Shown here: positions 13,901 through 22,300 of the stretch, piece after piece | Position numbering within the stretch: the stretch's first letter is position 1 | How the letters are laid out: each line of letters starts with the position of its first letter | Source of the DNA: Branchiostoma floridae | Taxonomy: Eukaryota; Chordata; Leptocardii; Amphioxiformes; Branchiostomatidae | DNA length: 64,000 nucleotides | Assembly: GCF_000003815.2 (NCBI RefSeq) | Contig: NC_049984.1 | Coordinates: 3,632,434-3,696,433, forward strand | Reading direction: 5' to 3' | The notes under the pieces: model-generated | What the model saw: only the letters and a program-made list of their open reading frames with translations | The model's database searches: none | Told to the model about the DNA's origin: nothing | Program-made: the position numbers and the translations under genes

Positions 13901-16098
13901 GTGTACCCAGGGTAGTGCTTAGTCCCTGATGGGAGCTTACCCTGCTAAAAGAACACAGATGAATAAAATAAATACAATAAAATAAGATAGACAGTATGCA
14001 ACATGAACTGGATGTAACATGATACAAAAAACAACATTGATGGGCATCTCCTTAACTTGTAGAGAACTTAATAAGAGAAAAACAGCTACATGTAGAGAGG
14101 CATAGCAAGATTAGTTCTTATTTCACACAGCATTGAATTTCTTAAAAATTACCTCCATTCCACTAGGATGGCGACCTTGCTGCAACCTTGAGTGATTTGA
14201 CAGAGTGCCCAACAAATTACATACTATTAGATGAGATACAAATCTCTTAACGCTTCTTCTGATTTATTGTCTTTTCAGGGACACTGTTACAATTTGCATA
14301 ATTTTCCAATCATGTATGACGTCAAGGATTGCATAAATCCAAGTTAGGTAACAGCAAGAACACAGTCAAGTGGAATGGCCTTAATTAGGACACGAGCAGG
14401 ATTTCAGCTTGGCAGAATCCTTCTTCTGCTTTTTAGTTCCATAAGTGTTTACAAGGACACAAGATTACAGTAATGAAGGCAAAGAATACATTTTGTCCCT
14501 GAAAAAGTGTAGTTACTCGAAGTTTACGTCAGACTTGGTCCAATTTTCTAATTCTACCCTTCAATTTGTCCAATTGGTTTAGTCCACGCATAATTGCAAC
14601 ACTGATTTGGTACAAAAGTGTTTGTAATGCAGTCAGCAAGACAAAAATTGACTAATACACTGTAAATGACAACTATCTTGTAGTTCTTTCCAAAACTGCA
14701 CGCTTTCCAATTTTCAAATTGTACCCTCAATGTGGTCCGACTGGTTCCAAGCTTGCAAGGTCAGGAAGACGGCTTTGTTCGTTTGTCCCATAGCCTTATG
14801 CTGACTCAACAGGCTTTTAGTCCCCTGGCGGCGCCTATCTCCTCTCCGAGAGGAAGACGGCTATGCCCAGNNNNNNNNNNNNNNNNNNNNNNNNNNNNNN
14901 NNNNNNNNNNNNNNNNNNNNNNNNNNNNNNNNNNNNNNNNNNNNNNNNNNNNNNNNNNNNNNNNNNNNNNCCCCCATTTGATCTCCTGTTGTTCCAAGGT
15001 TCATCAGAAGAACAGGCAGCACGGGAACCCTGCCTCGTCTGGATCCTGACATCATCGCTACTGGGAGGGTACAACTCGTGGTACGTTGTCTTGATAACCT
15101 TTTGAACAAAGCAGAATAGTTTGCAGTGTATTGTCCACCCACTTAGAGAGAGGTATAAAAAGGTTTGTGTGTATGGTGTGTCCATGTTTTTTAATGTGTG
15201 TGTGCAGTAATTGTGTGTGTGTGTGTGTTTGTGTGTGTGTGTGGGGGGTGTATGTTTGTTTGTGTGTGTGTGTGTCTGTATGTATGTATGTGTTTGTGTG
15301 TGAGTGTGTTTGTGTATGTCTGTGTGTTTTAATGTCTGTGTGTGTGCCTCTCTGTGTGTAAGTGTGTCGGTGTTTTAAAATGTGGGTATTTCTGTATGAC
15401 TCAACAAGTTGTAAGGGTATGCATGGGGGTAAAATTTCCCTTGAATTACATGCGACTTCCTTTCATTTATCATGGATACATAATTATACTAATAAGCAAT
15501 ATCTAGAAACCAGACCTACAACAAAACTGTGATTTTCCAGAGAACGCCCCCGGCTGCACAGATGGATGGACTGGAGCTGGAATCTGTGGACGGGACGTCT
15601 GCTTCAGACCTACAGTCCCATAGGGAGAGGAGACACTCCATAGACGGGGACAGTCCAAGGGGTAGGTAATATCTTGGTATTATGGCTCCTGAGGCTCTCT
15701 GTATTTGCTGAGAGGACAGAAGAGACTTGGCAACCAGGCTAGAGGTCACAGTCCCACAGAGAGAGGGCGATTGTCCCAGAGGAAGGTCTAACCTAATTAA
15801 AAAGTTGTAGTTAAAGTTTAACAGGAATGTACATGGAATACATGTACTTTTGTCTTGCAACAATTCAAGAAAAGAAAATTTACTATTTTGCATGTCTGAT
15901 CAATGGAGAATTTTTAAGGTGTTCTCTAAAAACATTTTCCATCCATCCTTTTCAGAGACACAGTTTGAGCCAAGCCCACCCAAGACAAATTCGGCGCCGT
16001 CGCAAAAGTTACGGGAGCGGCTATCGCGTCACAGCGACGCAGACAAGAATGCAGCATGGGGCTCCGGGCGACGCAGAATACAGCTCTTCAAAATGTAG
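1624..16098 (+). CDS. LRRIQ1: LRRIQ1, leucine-rich repeat and IQ domain protein (5' partial, spliced)
   Basis: Exons joined by consistent GT..AG borders and reading phase: 1624-1804, 2234-2454, 2967-3104, 3540-3616, 4021-4930, 5538-5639, 6158-6359, 7138-7331, 7694-7821, 8341-8508, 8960-9124, 9514-9924, 10176-10296, 10905-11095, 12033-12224, 12832-12959, 13289-13396, (one missing), 14999-15080, 15541-15661, 15956-16098. The visible total is about 1,327 codons; the human protein is about 1,720 aa. The order coiled coil, IQ, WMESCRPWS box, LRRs, IQ repeats, VDLSSFD box and LDPDIIATGRVQLV near the end is the LRRIQ1 order. The family is poorly characterised; IQ motifs normally bind calmodulin, and a cilia or testis role is only a guess. 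Exon 13396 ends in phase 1 while 14999 needs phase 2, so at least one exon is missing, probably in the gap at 14871-14970. Confidence 0.95.
2523..2626 (+). pseudogene. Decayed partial copy of LRRIQ1 exon 2234-2454
   Basis: About 100 bp beginning near CAGGAGCAG and ending AAACACAAACAAGTACGT repeats the last third of the exon 70-200 bp upstream, including its splice donor (AAGAAGTATGT in the true exon, ACAAGTACGT here). No acceptor is visible before it and the upstream part has drifted. It looks like a tandem duplication of exon end plus donor that is no longer usable as an exon. Confidence 0.7.
5130..5510. repeat. Dispersed repeat fragment in an LRRIQ1 intron
   Basis: This block is more GC-rich than the surrounding intron. 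It contains the phrase CCCCTCAAGCACGTTAAAGA, which looks like the 3' end of a dispersed element. A second dispersed phrase, GGGCTGTCTCCAGCTT, lies just before it at 5013 and again at 63866. I cannot assign a family. No open reading frame of interest is present. Confidence 0.4.
5538..9124 (+). CDS. LRRIQ1: LRRIQ1 leucine-rich repeat block
   Basis: Six exons (5538-5639, 6158-6359, 7138-7331, 7694-7821, 8341-8508, 8960-9124) encode tandem LRRs of the LxxLxLSxNxI type: VEEVNIAGLTGCSLSRL, LQHINVSQNRLTVL, LQVLDLSHNKITRI, LQHLDLSHNQLISLRGL, LLHLDASHNHLSAAEHL, LVLDDNSISSLDVL, LEHLDVSCNQLEDV and LHTLNVAGNPLTEDQSYR. The last is followed by an LRR cap (LVAAIPSLCQLDGEEI). Exon borders fall within repeats in phases 0, 1 and 2, and all join in frame. 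LRR arrays of this type make curved protein-binding surfaces. Confidence 0.94.
6930..6975 (+). pseudogene. Partial upstream copy of the acceptor and start of LRR exon 7138
   Basis: The stretch GTTTCTGTAACAG followed by GTGGCCTAGACAGCTGTGTG and CACCTGCAGCACCTGGACCTG repeats the acceptor and first 40 nt of the exon at 7138, about 205 bp upstream. It breaks off with no donor, so it is a decoy acceptor with a truncated exon. Confidence 0.75.
7332..7640 (+). repeat. Tandem decayed copies of the end and donor of LRR exon 7138-7331
   Basis: After the true donor (CTGACTAAG/GTGAGA) the same exon-end plus intron-start phrase recurs about every 100 bp: CTGACTAAG/GTAAGC near 7450, and the fuller CTACTGCAGCATCTAAACTT through AACTTAG/GTGAGA near 7510-7560. 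The marker GTGTGCCCCCTTGTGG appears at about 7390 and 7577, with a variant at 7476. The units preserve donor-like sites but have lost the reading frame. Confidence 0.75.
7868..7920 (+). pseudogene. Fragment of LRR exon 7694-7821 duplicated in the next intron
   Basis: AGCCTGGTGCTGGATGACAA and the following AGCATATCCAGTCTGGA repeat the middle of the exon ending 50 bp upstream, almost unchanged. No acceptor or donor accompanies it, and TAA follows within 15 nt. Confidence 0.75.
8615..8790 (+). repeat. tRNA-derived SINE-like element
   Basis: Contains a Pol III B-box-like GGGTTCAAATCCCTGGG near 8686, preceded at tRNA spacing by GATGGTCTCATGG and followed by GTGCCCCTAGGAAAGGCACT. The same TTGTGCCC..GG(G)AAAGGCA tail follows the B box of the copies at 9155 and 43196, and recurs near 11780. 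Intronic in LRRIQ1. Confidence 0.6.
9155..9260 (+). repeat. tRNA-derived SINE-like element
   Basis: GTTGGCATAACAGTTAGGAT acts as an A-box-like start, GGGTTCAAATTCCC near 9192 as a B box, then CATGTTGTGCCCTTGGGAAA, the tail shared with the other copies. It lies in the intron between LRRIQ1 exons 9124 and 9514. Confidence 0.6.
9388..9480. repeat. (CACT)n microsatellite
   Basis: About 23 perfect ACTC units just upstream of the acceptor of exon 9514. Read on the plus strand it gives a Thr-His-Ser repeat continuous with the exon, but the exon has its own acceptor (CCCTCACAG), so the repeat is intronic. Confidence 0.95.
9514..9924 (+). CDS. LRRIQ1: LRRIQ1 linker exon between LRRs and IQ repeats
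   Basis: A 411-nt exon, phase 2 at both ends, joined from AAACTCAA at 9124. It begins KEAEQSGDVRSC and HEECYQLAVEHRYAHEYGE, the basic-acidic linker that follows the LRR cap in LRRIQ1. The remaining 90 residues are Ser/Thr/Gly-rich and probably disordered. Confidence 0.88.
10055..10175 (+). pseudogene. Tandem upstream copy of IQ exon 10176-10296
   Basis: This 121-bp block directly abuts the true IQ exon and repeats acceptor plus coding start: TTTCGTGTCAG then VAATRIQAVWRGYTVRQDI, compared with TTTCCTCAG then VAAVRIQSVWRGYSVRRDI. The middle segment (QHTQEWLE in the true exon) is deleted and no consensus donor follows. The frame is open through the second acceptor but would shift there. It could be a decayed duplicate or an optional longer exon. 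Confidence 0.65.
10176..11095 (+). CDS. LRRIQ1: LRRIQ1 IQ-motif block
   Basis: Exon 10176-10296 encodes VAAVRIQSVWRGYSVRRDI followed by EAATKIQ. Exon 10905-11095 completes the second IQ motif with AVWRGHRLRLRLKRAL. Both match the IQxxxRGxxxR calmodulin-binding consensus. An acidic DDDD run then leads to FGEVDLSSFDLQAAELDQAW, the box that in vertebrate LRRIQ1 reads VDLSAFDFNEAALEKDW. The last exon ends PPQTPTLPTR at a donor (CTACAAG/GTCACC) that is itself part of a minisatellite. Confidence 0.93.
10310..10475. repeat. Copy of the GGTTTTGGAAACGGTCAGAC dispersed family
   Basis: Starts with GGTTAGACATCCAGGTAATA, then TACTCAAGCAACTGGATATG, GGTTTTGGAAACGGTCAGAC and a CGTCAGTGACAGTGACAC core. The same ordered blocks occur at 41012-41290, 43575-43690 and 55065-55280. 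It is probably a non-autonomous mobile element; family unknown. Confidence 0.7.
11070..11434 (+). repeat. Minisatellite built on an LRRIQ1 exon end and its splice donor
   Basis: About ten units of roughly 23-35 bp with core CACCCACCCTGCCTACAAGG. The first unit is the last 25 nt of exon 10905-11095 plus its donor; every later unit carries the same CTACAAG/GTCA donor. Spacers alternate between CCCCCACAAA, AGTCATACA and a longer piece AGCTTCACATTCTGTTGTTA seen twice (11130 and 11404). Using later donors would add PPQTPTLPT-type repeats. Confidence 0.85.
11438..11690. repeat. GTGCACCC palindromic repeat element
   Basis: Clustered direct and inverted copies of GGTGCACCC (11455-11530) plus one at about 11669 (GTGGTGCACCCAAAAATT), in an otherwise AT-rich intron. 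It looks like a small palindromic element between the donor minisatellite and a SINE-like tail near 11780. No coding potential. Confidence 0.5.
12033..12224 (+). CDS. LRRIQ1: LRRIQ1 proline-rich exon
   Basis: Acceptor TCTCCTACCCAG, phase 2 in and out. It encodes RHAVLGSASSKHQDRAQPVW and a low-complexity Pro/Ser stretch ending PTPPTSR. This exon shows no strong domain; its placement rests on phase continuity with both neighbours. Confidence 0.85.
12709..12765 (+). pseudogene. Partial upstream copy of exon 12832 with an in-frame stop
   Basis: TTGCAGACTGGACAGTGTG and AAGAGTGAACAGCTGACAGA duplicate the acceptor and first 46 nt of the exon at 12832, with four substitutions. At the breakpoint the copy runs GAG GAG TAA TAA in the exon frame. 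No donor follows. It is a decoy acceptor leading directly to stop codons. Confidence 0.78.
12832..13396 (+). CDS. LRRIQ1: LRRIQ1 conserved EEWGF exons
   Basis: Exon 12832-12959 (acceptor TTTTCCAG, phase 2 to 1) encodes SEQLTEEWGFKSGTTAELMM and KRARRMKARKKK, matching the ISEEWGFKDISTAQLMLKRA block of vertebrate LRRIQ1. Exon 13289-13396 (phase 1 to 1) encodes HQRLALQRKLAEKEAPP and RPNRVDYF-like basic sequence. Confidence 0.92.
13095..13210 (+). repeat. tRNA-derived SINE-like element
   Basis: CATTGGCGTAACGGCAACGTG resembles an A box and GGTTCCGGGTTCAAATCC at about 13144-13160 contains a good B box. It is followed by GCCCAATGGGCAAGGCAC, the same type of tail as the other copies. It sits in an LRRIQ1 intron. 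Confidence 0.6.
13422..13780. mobile_element. Palindromic MITE in an LRRIQ1 intron
   Basis: Left end TTAGAGCAGGGCTCTAGCC and right end GGCTAGAGCCCTGCCTTAGA are inverted repeats about 360 bp apart, with further pairing inside (CGTCAATTGACGG on the left, CTGACGG on the right). No ORF. This fits a non-autonomous DNA transposon. Confidence 0.75.
13781..14870. other. LRRIQ1 intron sequence before the gap
   Basis: AT-rich and unremarkable. No exon fitting LRRIQ1 was found on the plus strand. The stretch 14732-14870 has a GC-richer open frame (VRLVPSLQGQEDGF) with no family match and no convincing acceptor, so I leave it out of the gene. Confidence 0.5.
14871..14970. other. Assembly gap (100 N) likely hiding an LRRIQ1 exon
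   Basis: Exactly 100 N, so the true size is unknown. The flanking LRRIQ1 exons are out of phase (1 before, 2 after), and the conserved segment that normally precedes LDPD is absent. At least one exon is probably inside. Confidence 0.7.
14999..16098 (+). CDS. LRRIQ1: LRRIQ1 C-terminal exons
   Basis: Exon 14999-15080 encodes FIRRTGSTGTLPRLDPDII and ATGRVQLV, matching the HFLPELDPDVLNGGRVQLV block near the human C-terminus. Exon 15541-15661 encodes MDGLELESVDGTSASDLQ and SHRERRHSIDGDSP. The last exon 15956-16098 ends RRRIQLFKM then TAG at 16096. The start of exon 14999 is the least certain border, because it needs a phase-2 partner that is not visible. A weak copy of the end of exon 15541-15661 (CACAGTCCCACAGAGAGAGG) lies at about 15748. 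Confidence 0.9.
15195..15365. repeat. (GT)n-rich microsatellite
   Basis: Imperfect TG repeat with TATG and TTTG interruptions, intronic in LRRIQ1 between exons 15080 and 15541. Confidence 0.9.
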
Positions 16099-17150
16099 TT
16101 CAGCAAAGTGGATTTGTCTGTGGAACAGAATTCTGTTACATTTTGAAGAACATCTGACAAGAATTCTAAATTTCAACTTTCAATAAAGTTCATCTGAGTC
16201 AGCATAGAAGTCATTCTGTAAAAGATTAAGCTGTAATTTCCAACACAAGAATTAGACCTACCCAAATTGGAGTCACTTCAATTGGTGAAGTAGTTTTCCT
16301 TGACAAAGACTTGAGTTGATCAGTCAAAAACTCTGGTCAGTCCAATTTCATTTCTTGGAAATTTCAGTCTAACCCTTTTCAGAAAAATTCTAATGTCTCT
16401 TAATGTGATTGTGACCGAACATTTGTTACATTGTACATACAAAGAACAACCTATACAGGTTTAGTATGTACATTTATTGTTTACTGACAAATGCTGCTTA
16501 CAGAATTCAGCATTTTGTCTTTTACACACTGCTTGAGGTTAAGGTTAAGTCACTTATTGTGCAAGAGTTTTTAGGAATACTTTTTACTGTATAATTTTGA
16601 GTGAATTCTGAACCAGACATTTCTATGTTGTACATATCTATCTTCTGATGATACTAATTGAATGTATATGTATATTATGGATTGATTTATTCATGACTTA
16701 ACGATATGTGCTTTTTTGATTGACATATCAGGGGTCGATTTGTAATATACATTGTACCAGTTGTTTAATTCATGCACAATATTACTATCAGGCAACCACA
16801 TCACTAATAACTGTAGGTGGTAGTTTTGCCTTGTTGAACAAACTATTATAATAATAATTATCATGATTTTTTACTTGGAAATTGTTGCAAACTTGCCAGT
16901 CTGTCATTTGTGTCTAGTATAAAGGGGCTTAATTAGATATATGTATAGTATTAGTTCAAATTGACTGTGTATGTTTTAATGTGTACGAGCATAAGAGCTG
17001 TTTTATTGGAATTTGGCACTTTTTGGCGTTGTGAATTCTGAACTCTGCTTGCACTATGCTGCTAGATATAAAACCTACATTGTTAACATGCACATGTGTA
17101 AAATGCTTCATGAAAAAGAGTAAATAAACTTTTATTCAATGTTTTACTAG
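16099..17150 (+). other. LRRIQ1 3' UTR and polyadenylation signals
   Basis: AATAAA occurs at 16182-16187, 84 nt after the stop codon, and again at 17123-17128. The sequence between is AT-rich with no ORF. Either signal could end the LRRIQ1 transcript. Confidence 0.6.
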
Positions 17151-17880
17151 GAAAACCAAACATAAGTGGAAATAAAACAGAACCCCTGGACTACACTGAA
17201 TCGATGTTTACAATAGACAACGCCAAGGTATTGTAAGAAAAGCGAATGCCGTCACTCAGAAAACGTTGCAATATTTCACCCCCACATGTGCTTGGCGACA
17301 TCCGAGTCCCTATGATATTTATATGCCCTTTGAATTAGCAGTCAATACACATAATACCATGAGCATTACTTGGGCACCAGAACACGAAATAATCTAACAA
17401 TGACAATATGGTGATATCTACAGCCTTTCTCCCGATGAAAGAACAACCGTTACGATAGAAGGGCAGTCGTTTACCATATGATAAACTATTCTGCGTATTC
17501 GACAGTTACTACAATGCTCGTCGTCACTAATGACCTAATGGTTAACCAGATTGAATACTAGTAGTTGAATAAAGCTCCCATTGGCCATATAACTTGCAAG
17601 AAGACCAGAATGCAATGGAGGAACGAACTCTATTTCAGTGCACTGATTTCAGGCTTTCAAAATATTATCACAGTTTTGGCACGTCGGGGACAAGGTTGTA
17701 TAACTCAGGTCACTGGGACGATTGTAAAGTGAAGTGATTCGACCTTGGATAATGTGTACCACCCGATACAGGTGGTGTTTTTGCCCCGATTCCAAAGTCC
17801 AAATCGCTGAGTTGGCGTAAACAAGTTGGTGACAGAACAGCGGTACAAGCCTCTGGATCGACAACTTCAACACAACATCG
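17151..17880. other. Intergenic sequence
   Basis: No gene or clear repeat recognised. A minus-strand open frame at 17649-17948 (99 codons) has no recognisable motif and overlaps the repeat units described next, so it is not called. Confidence 0.5.
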
Positions 17881-18578
17881 TACGCGATTGTCGTGATGCC
17901 GACGTGATTTTTAAGTGTATCGCCTATTGGAATGTTCAAGACAGCCACTCCGAAGTTTGGAATCTAGGAAGACCACAAAGAGGCCAACGGTTTGTTACCG
18001 GTACATTACTGCTGATGGTTTTACACTGGTTGAGAGTGTATGTTTTTTTCTCTGGACAAAAACAAAGCCACTGTCCTTGATTTGGCGTGACTGTCGAAGT
18101 GATTTGAGAGTCTCGACGTTTGAAAAGTTCGGAATACACAGGGATAATACCGTAAAGAGACAAACGGTTTGTTATCGGTACTTTACTGCTGGCGGTTTTA
18201 CACTGGTTGAGAGTGTTAGCGTATGTTTTTCTCCAGCTCGGTAAACTCTTGAAAAAACAAAGCCGCTGTTGTCGAGAAGCACCTGCCGGTCGTTTGGTGA
18301 CTTTACAGATGGCTTGTTTCACTGTATTCGTGCTGGCACCTTAATTACTGTTGACTGTTTTACATTGCACTGGTAGAAACTGTCCTTTTTTTCTAAAGCC
18401 CAGTAAACTCTGGACAAAACAAAGCCACTGTTATTGAGAGGCACCTGCCGTTCGTTTTGTGTATATATATAGATGGCTGGTATCACCGGCTTTGTGCTGG
18501 TACCTTACTGTTGACACATTTAGAGACTACTTTTGTTGAGAGGCACCTGCTGGTCGTTTGGTGTATAAAATCATATAG
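17881..18578 (+). repeat. Tandem decayed copies of the 5' region of the gene at 18579
   Basis: Three to four units of about 120-200 bp. Shared blocks are ACGGTTTGTTACCGGTAC / GGTTTTACACTGGTTGAGAG (about 17990 and 18165), ACAAAGCC(A/G)CTGTT (18063, 18258, 18419), and GAGAGGCACCTGC(C/T)G(G/T)TCG followed 25-40 bp later by an ATG-containing phrase. That phrase reads ATGGCTTGTTTCACTGTATT (18308), ATGGCTGGTATCACCGGCTT (18473) and, in the intact gene, ATGGCGGGCATCACCGGGTT (18579). So the leader and first ten codons are repeated upstream. Confidence 0.8.
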
Positions 18579-18893
18579 ATGGCGGGCATCACCGGGTTTG
18601 TGCTGGGAATGGTGAGACTCTACGTGTCCCTGCTCGTGTTCGCCACGGTGTGCGTGGTCACGGCGGGAGTTCTCAACCTGGTCCGGCTCTCGGCACACTT
18701 CTTCCGCGTGCCGGAGCACCAGGCCCGCCGGAGGAGGGCTCGGAGGGAGAGCTACCGCGCGCGCCGGAGTCTCAGGCAGAGGCAGGCGTCATCCAGGACC
18801 AACAGCGACGCGTCGACCGGGGTGTCGGAGGCGGTTGAGTTGGACTCGGAGTTTGAGGTGCTGAACCAGCCCGAGGTAGTACCACCCTCGTAA
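18579..18893 (+). CDS. Small single-pass membrane protein, unknown function
   Basis: A 104-codon open frame with much higher GC than its surroundings and no visible intron. Residues 4-36 (for example VRLYVSLLVFATVCVVTAGV) form one hydrophobic helix, possibly a signal anchor. It is followed by an Arg-rich stretch at about 50-70 (RRRRARRESYRARRSLRQRQ) and an acidic, Ser/Thr-rich tail (DASTGVSEAVELDSEFEVL). The positive charge after the helix suggests the tail is cytosolic. I do not recognise a family. The GC-rich third positions and the existence of decayed copies of both ends favour a real gene, but it could be a chance ORF inside a repeat. Confidence 0.5.
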   Translation: MAGITGFVLGMVRLYVSLLVFATVCVVTAGVLNLVRLSAHFFRVPEHQARRRRARRESYRARRSLRQRQASSRTNSDASTGVSEAVELDSEFEVLNQPEVVPPS

Positions 18894-19360
18894 AAATGGT
18901 ATGTTACCTCACAATGACTTTGCTATTAACAATGAAGAGAAATGACTGGAAAAACACGAGTCCGAGGTTGTGTCACCCTCGCAAAATATTGTGACATTTA
19001 CCTGTATCGCCTCACAATAACTGTATTAACAAGGAAGAGAAATGACTGGAATAAACATCAGCTCGAGGTAGTGTCACCATTGTAAAAATGATATGTTACC
19101 TGTATTGTCTCACTGTGACTGCTGGAAGAGAAATAACAGGAAAATTATCTTGGACGAACAGGTGTACAATGACTGACTCAGCCCGAGGTAGTGTCACCCT
19201 CGTAAAAAATGCCACCTTACCTGAGTGTATTGCCTCACAGTGACTGTGCTATTATTAATAAGGAAGAGAATCGACTGGAGAATTATCTCGGAGCAACAGG
19301 TATACAATGACTCAGAGTTTGAGGTGCTAACTCAGCCCAAGGTAGTGCCAACCTCGTAAA
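18840..19360 (+). repeat. Tandem decayed copies of the 3' end of the gene at 18579
   Basis: The last codons and stop region (CAGCCCGAGGTAGTACCACC then CTCGTAAAAATGGTATGTTA) recur about every 110-130 bp, near 18960, 19064, 19180 and 19335. Each has a GAGGTAGTG..ACCCTCGTAAAA-like phrase, then ACCTGTATTGCCTCAC, then GAAGAGAAATGACTGGA. The copy at 19312 also keeps GAGTTTGAGGTGCTAA. The stop codon and the following UTR are therefore reiterated. Confidence 0.8.
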
Positions 19361-22300
19361 AAAGCCATTTTACCTTTATCGCCTATAAGGACTGTGTTAA
19401 CAAGGAGGAAAAATGACCGGAAAAGACATCTTGGAGGAACAGGGGTACAAAAGGCGTGGATGAGTTATTCGTTAATCGAGGCCGTTTGTCAGTTTGGAAG
19501 ACAGTACAGAGATATCTGCCGAAAATGAAAAGCGACTTGCACGATGACTCGGAGAGCGAGGCTAGGAGGTGAAAATGACGATGGGAATGAATATGGCAAT
19601 CTGAAGAGCGAATACAGTGACCTGTTATCCAAACTATTGCGAGGCACCGGCACCAGGTTTTATAAGAAGCACGATCCGAGGAAATGATTTTGCCTCTCAT
19701 CACAAAGAAGGCCATTTAGCAGGCAAAATCACCTAGGCTGGGCTCACCTGGCCTGGGATATGAGGAAGATAAAAGGGGCAAGGACGTTCAGTCTGAATCC
19801 ATGGAAAAGACAGGTGACCAAGTTAAGGGGGGAACACTGACGCATATTCGTTAATTGTGCTTTACGACTATCACTGTGATATGTTGAAGATGTCTTTGAG
19901 TTGGACCAGTTTCCACCAGACTAACTATGCCGGCTACCGGGAGAACAGTTTTGCCTTTGGACTTTATTTTTCCACCGTTGGGAAGTGTGACTGTGACCTC
20001 ATGAGTACTGAATCTCCTAGGCATATAGGCACTTTTTTGTACCGAATTCGACGACTCCGTGCCCCCGTAGGAAGGCCAGGTGGAGGCTAGGTTTGCACCG
20101 GAGCGATGTCAAAACGACCAATAGGACAAACATGCTTTGGTTGCTACGCGTATCCTTGACCTCAGGAGTGCAAAGTCTCCTTCGAGTAGAACTATATCTA
20201 CTGTAGTGAAAATGTAGTCTGTGTAACGCAAACTCCGCTGTCCAGGGCTGTAACAGGCCCTCCTAGAGACCAGCAATGTTGGGCGGGCTGTATAAAAATC
20301 TAGCTTGCTTAAATCAGGCTAAGTGAAAATGGCACTTGGAAACTTCATCACTTTTGAGCCGTATGATATTTATATATTATGTGTAACTAGCATAGGGATT
20401 GCATCATACCCCCGAAAAGTTAACGTTATTGTTACTAACATAAGGAATCACCCTACATGATGAACCGAAGACTACATTTTAAGTTGTACATTATAGCATT
20501 GAAAAATGTGTGCCATAGATCATTGATGCAATACATGTAATAAATCTTGAAAAAAATATATCGCTGCTGATATTAGTTATAACTTATGGGCCAATGTTTA
20601 ATCAAAGCCGTTCGTTTACGCCGTGACTTGGTCACCACAGTGCACATGTAAATCACGCCGAGAGAATCTGTGGCATTACAAACAACCTTTGCCCTACACG
20701 TAGCTGATACAACTAGTCGTACTTATACTAGTCCGGAGCAAAGACCACTTTTACGTTACCATAGGGCCGCACTGCCTTCACCATGTGGATAACGTACGAG
20801 CGCGCACCACTTTTTCACCCGTTTCCAAAGAAACAGTTTATGACCAGGCTGTGAATCGTACAAACTGCCAAACCCGGATATATCCGGCACACATATACAT
20901 GTCCTGTGTGCCGCTTCCGGATATATCCGGGATAACGAATCCCCCCGAAGTAGCAACTTTGCGCGTGCGTAGCGCACGAACCCCGTAAGTTAGGGACTTC
21001 GGCCTTGTTCAGAGGGTTCTTTTTGGAGGTCAGCAGCCAACCCTGGCTCTGATAGCATTTTATAGTGCTGAAAATCTGGCAGTTTAAGGGTTTTAAGAAG
21101 CTGCAAAATGACCAGTACATGACAATAATGGGTGCTTAGCTTCACCTTCCAATACCGTGCCCCAGACACATTGTCATTGGACAACAACCCACTGTCACTA
21201 CGGCCCTAAAAGACTATGGGACAACCTTTACCGTAACCTACACTAGCAACACCGAGAACCGCAGAATTCACGTCCATTAAGGCCTACGTCACATTTCCTA
21301 CCCGGGGCCCGGCCTGGCTGTTTGCGGAAACGAAAAAATTTAGTATATGCCAATAAATATGCACATTGCATGCTGTTAAATTATTTCCGGTCCGTTTTGT
21401 GTTGTTTTTGTCTTTTATATCATACTTATCATTCCTGAAAACTGCCCGGCCGGGCCCCTTTGTGGAAATGTGACCTTAGCCTCAATTCGACACTTTTGAG
21501 TACCGTCCTGACGATTGATCTTAAGCATAGTAGTTTGTTTGAGCCAGCTCAATTCGACCTGCAGGTCCCTTTTCATAGAGGCCATGGGGGAGGTAAGGAT
21601 CAGACAAAATATAACAGAGATACAGATTACACCGAGTCCTAATAAATCCATCAACATATATCAATACATAACATGGTACAACAACATAACAGAGATACAG
21701 ATAACATGGATTCCTAATAGAGTCTATCAACATATATCATTAAGTTACATACACGTGGTACTTAAACATAGAGTAGGGTTCATAGTCCGTTCGTTGTGGA
21801 CATCATTAACTGTTCACTATCGCTGATTTTGTTTACATCCGACCGGGGTGACGACTGGTAGGCAAAATGCCTTTCGCCTATTAGATTATCAATCAATATT
21901 ATTGATTAACATGCAAATTCATCATTTGCCTACGTTTTAACGTTTTGCTTACCACTGCTTCCCTTTGACGTCATCGTATTCCCAGTCGAATGTTTGTAAG
22001 ACCCTTGTAAGGTATATTCGTAAGACGCCGGCCTAGACGTTGACAGCATACTCCGAGTATGAGCGACAGGGACAAATGGGCTGCCATCTCGACTAGAGAC
22101 CAGATGGACTCGACGTGAGGAATTAAGCATTCGTTATAAGTTTGATTAAGGATTATTCTGCGGTTGTTTTTGCTCGGGTTCGAACCTTCTTTTCGATAAT
22201 TTTTTTACCATTTACATGTATAGTCATGCTGTCCTATATTTGTAATTCAAATATTTGCACGTTTTTGCTTTGTGCACGCCCCAAAAAGTTGTTAAACTGC

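Noticed and set aside
14732-14870. Extra LRRIQ1 exon before the gap
   Set aside because: The open frame does not resemble LRRIQ1, has no good acceptor and runs into the gap.
17649-18322. Minus-strand ORFs of 99 and 128 codons near 18 kb
   Set aside because: They overlap the decayed 5' repeat units of the small gene and show no motif; one contains the same repeat twice.
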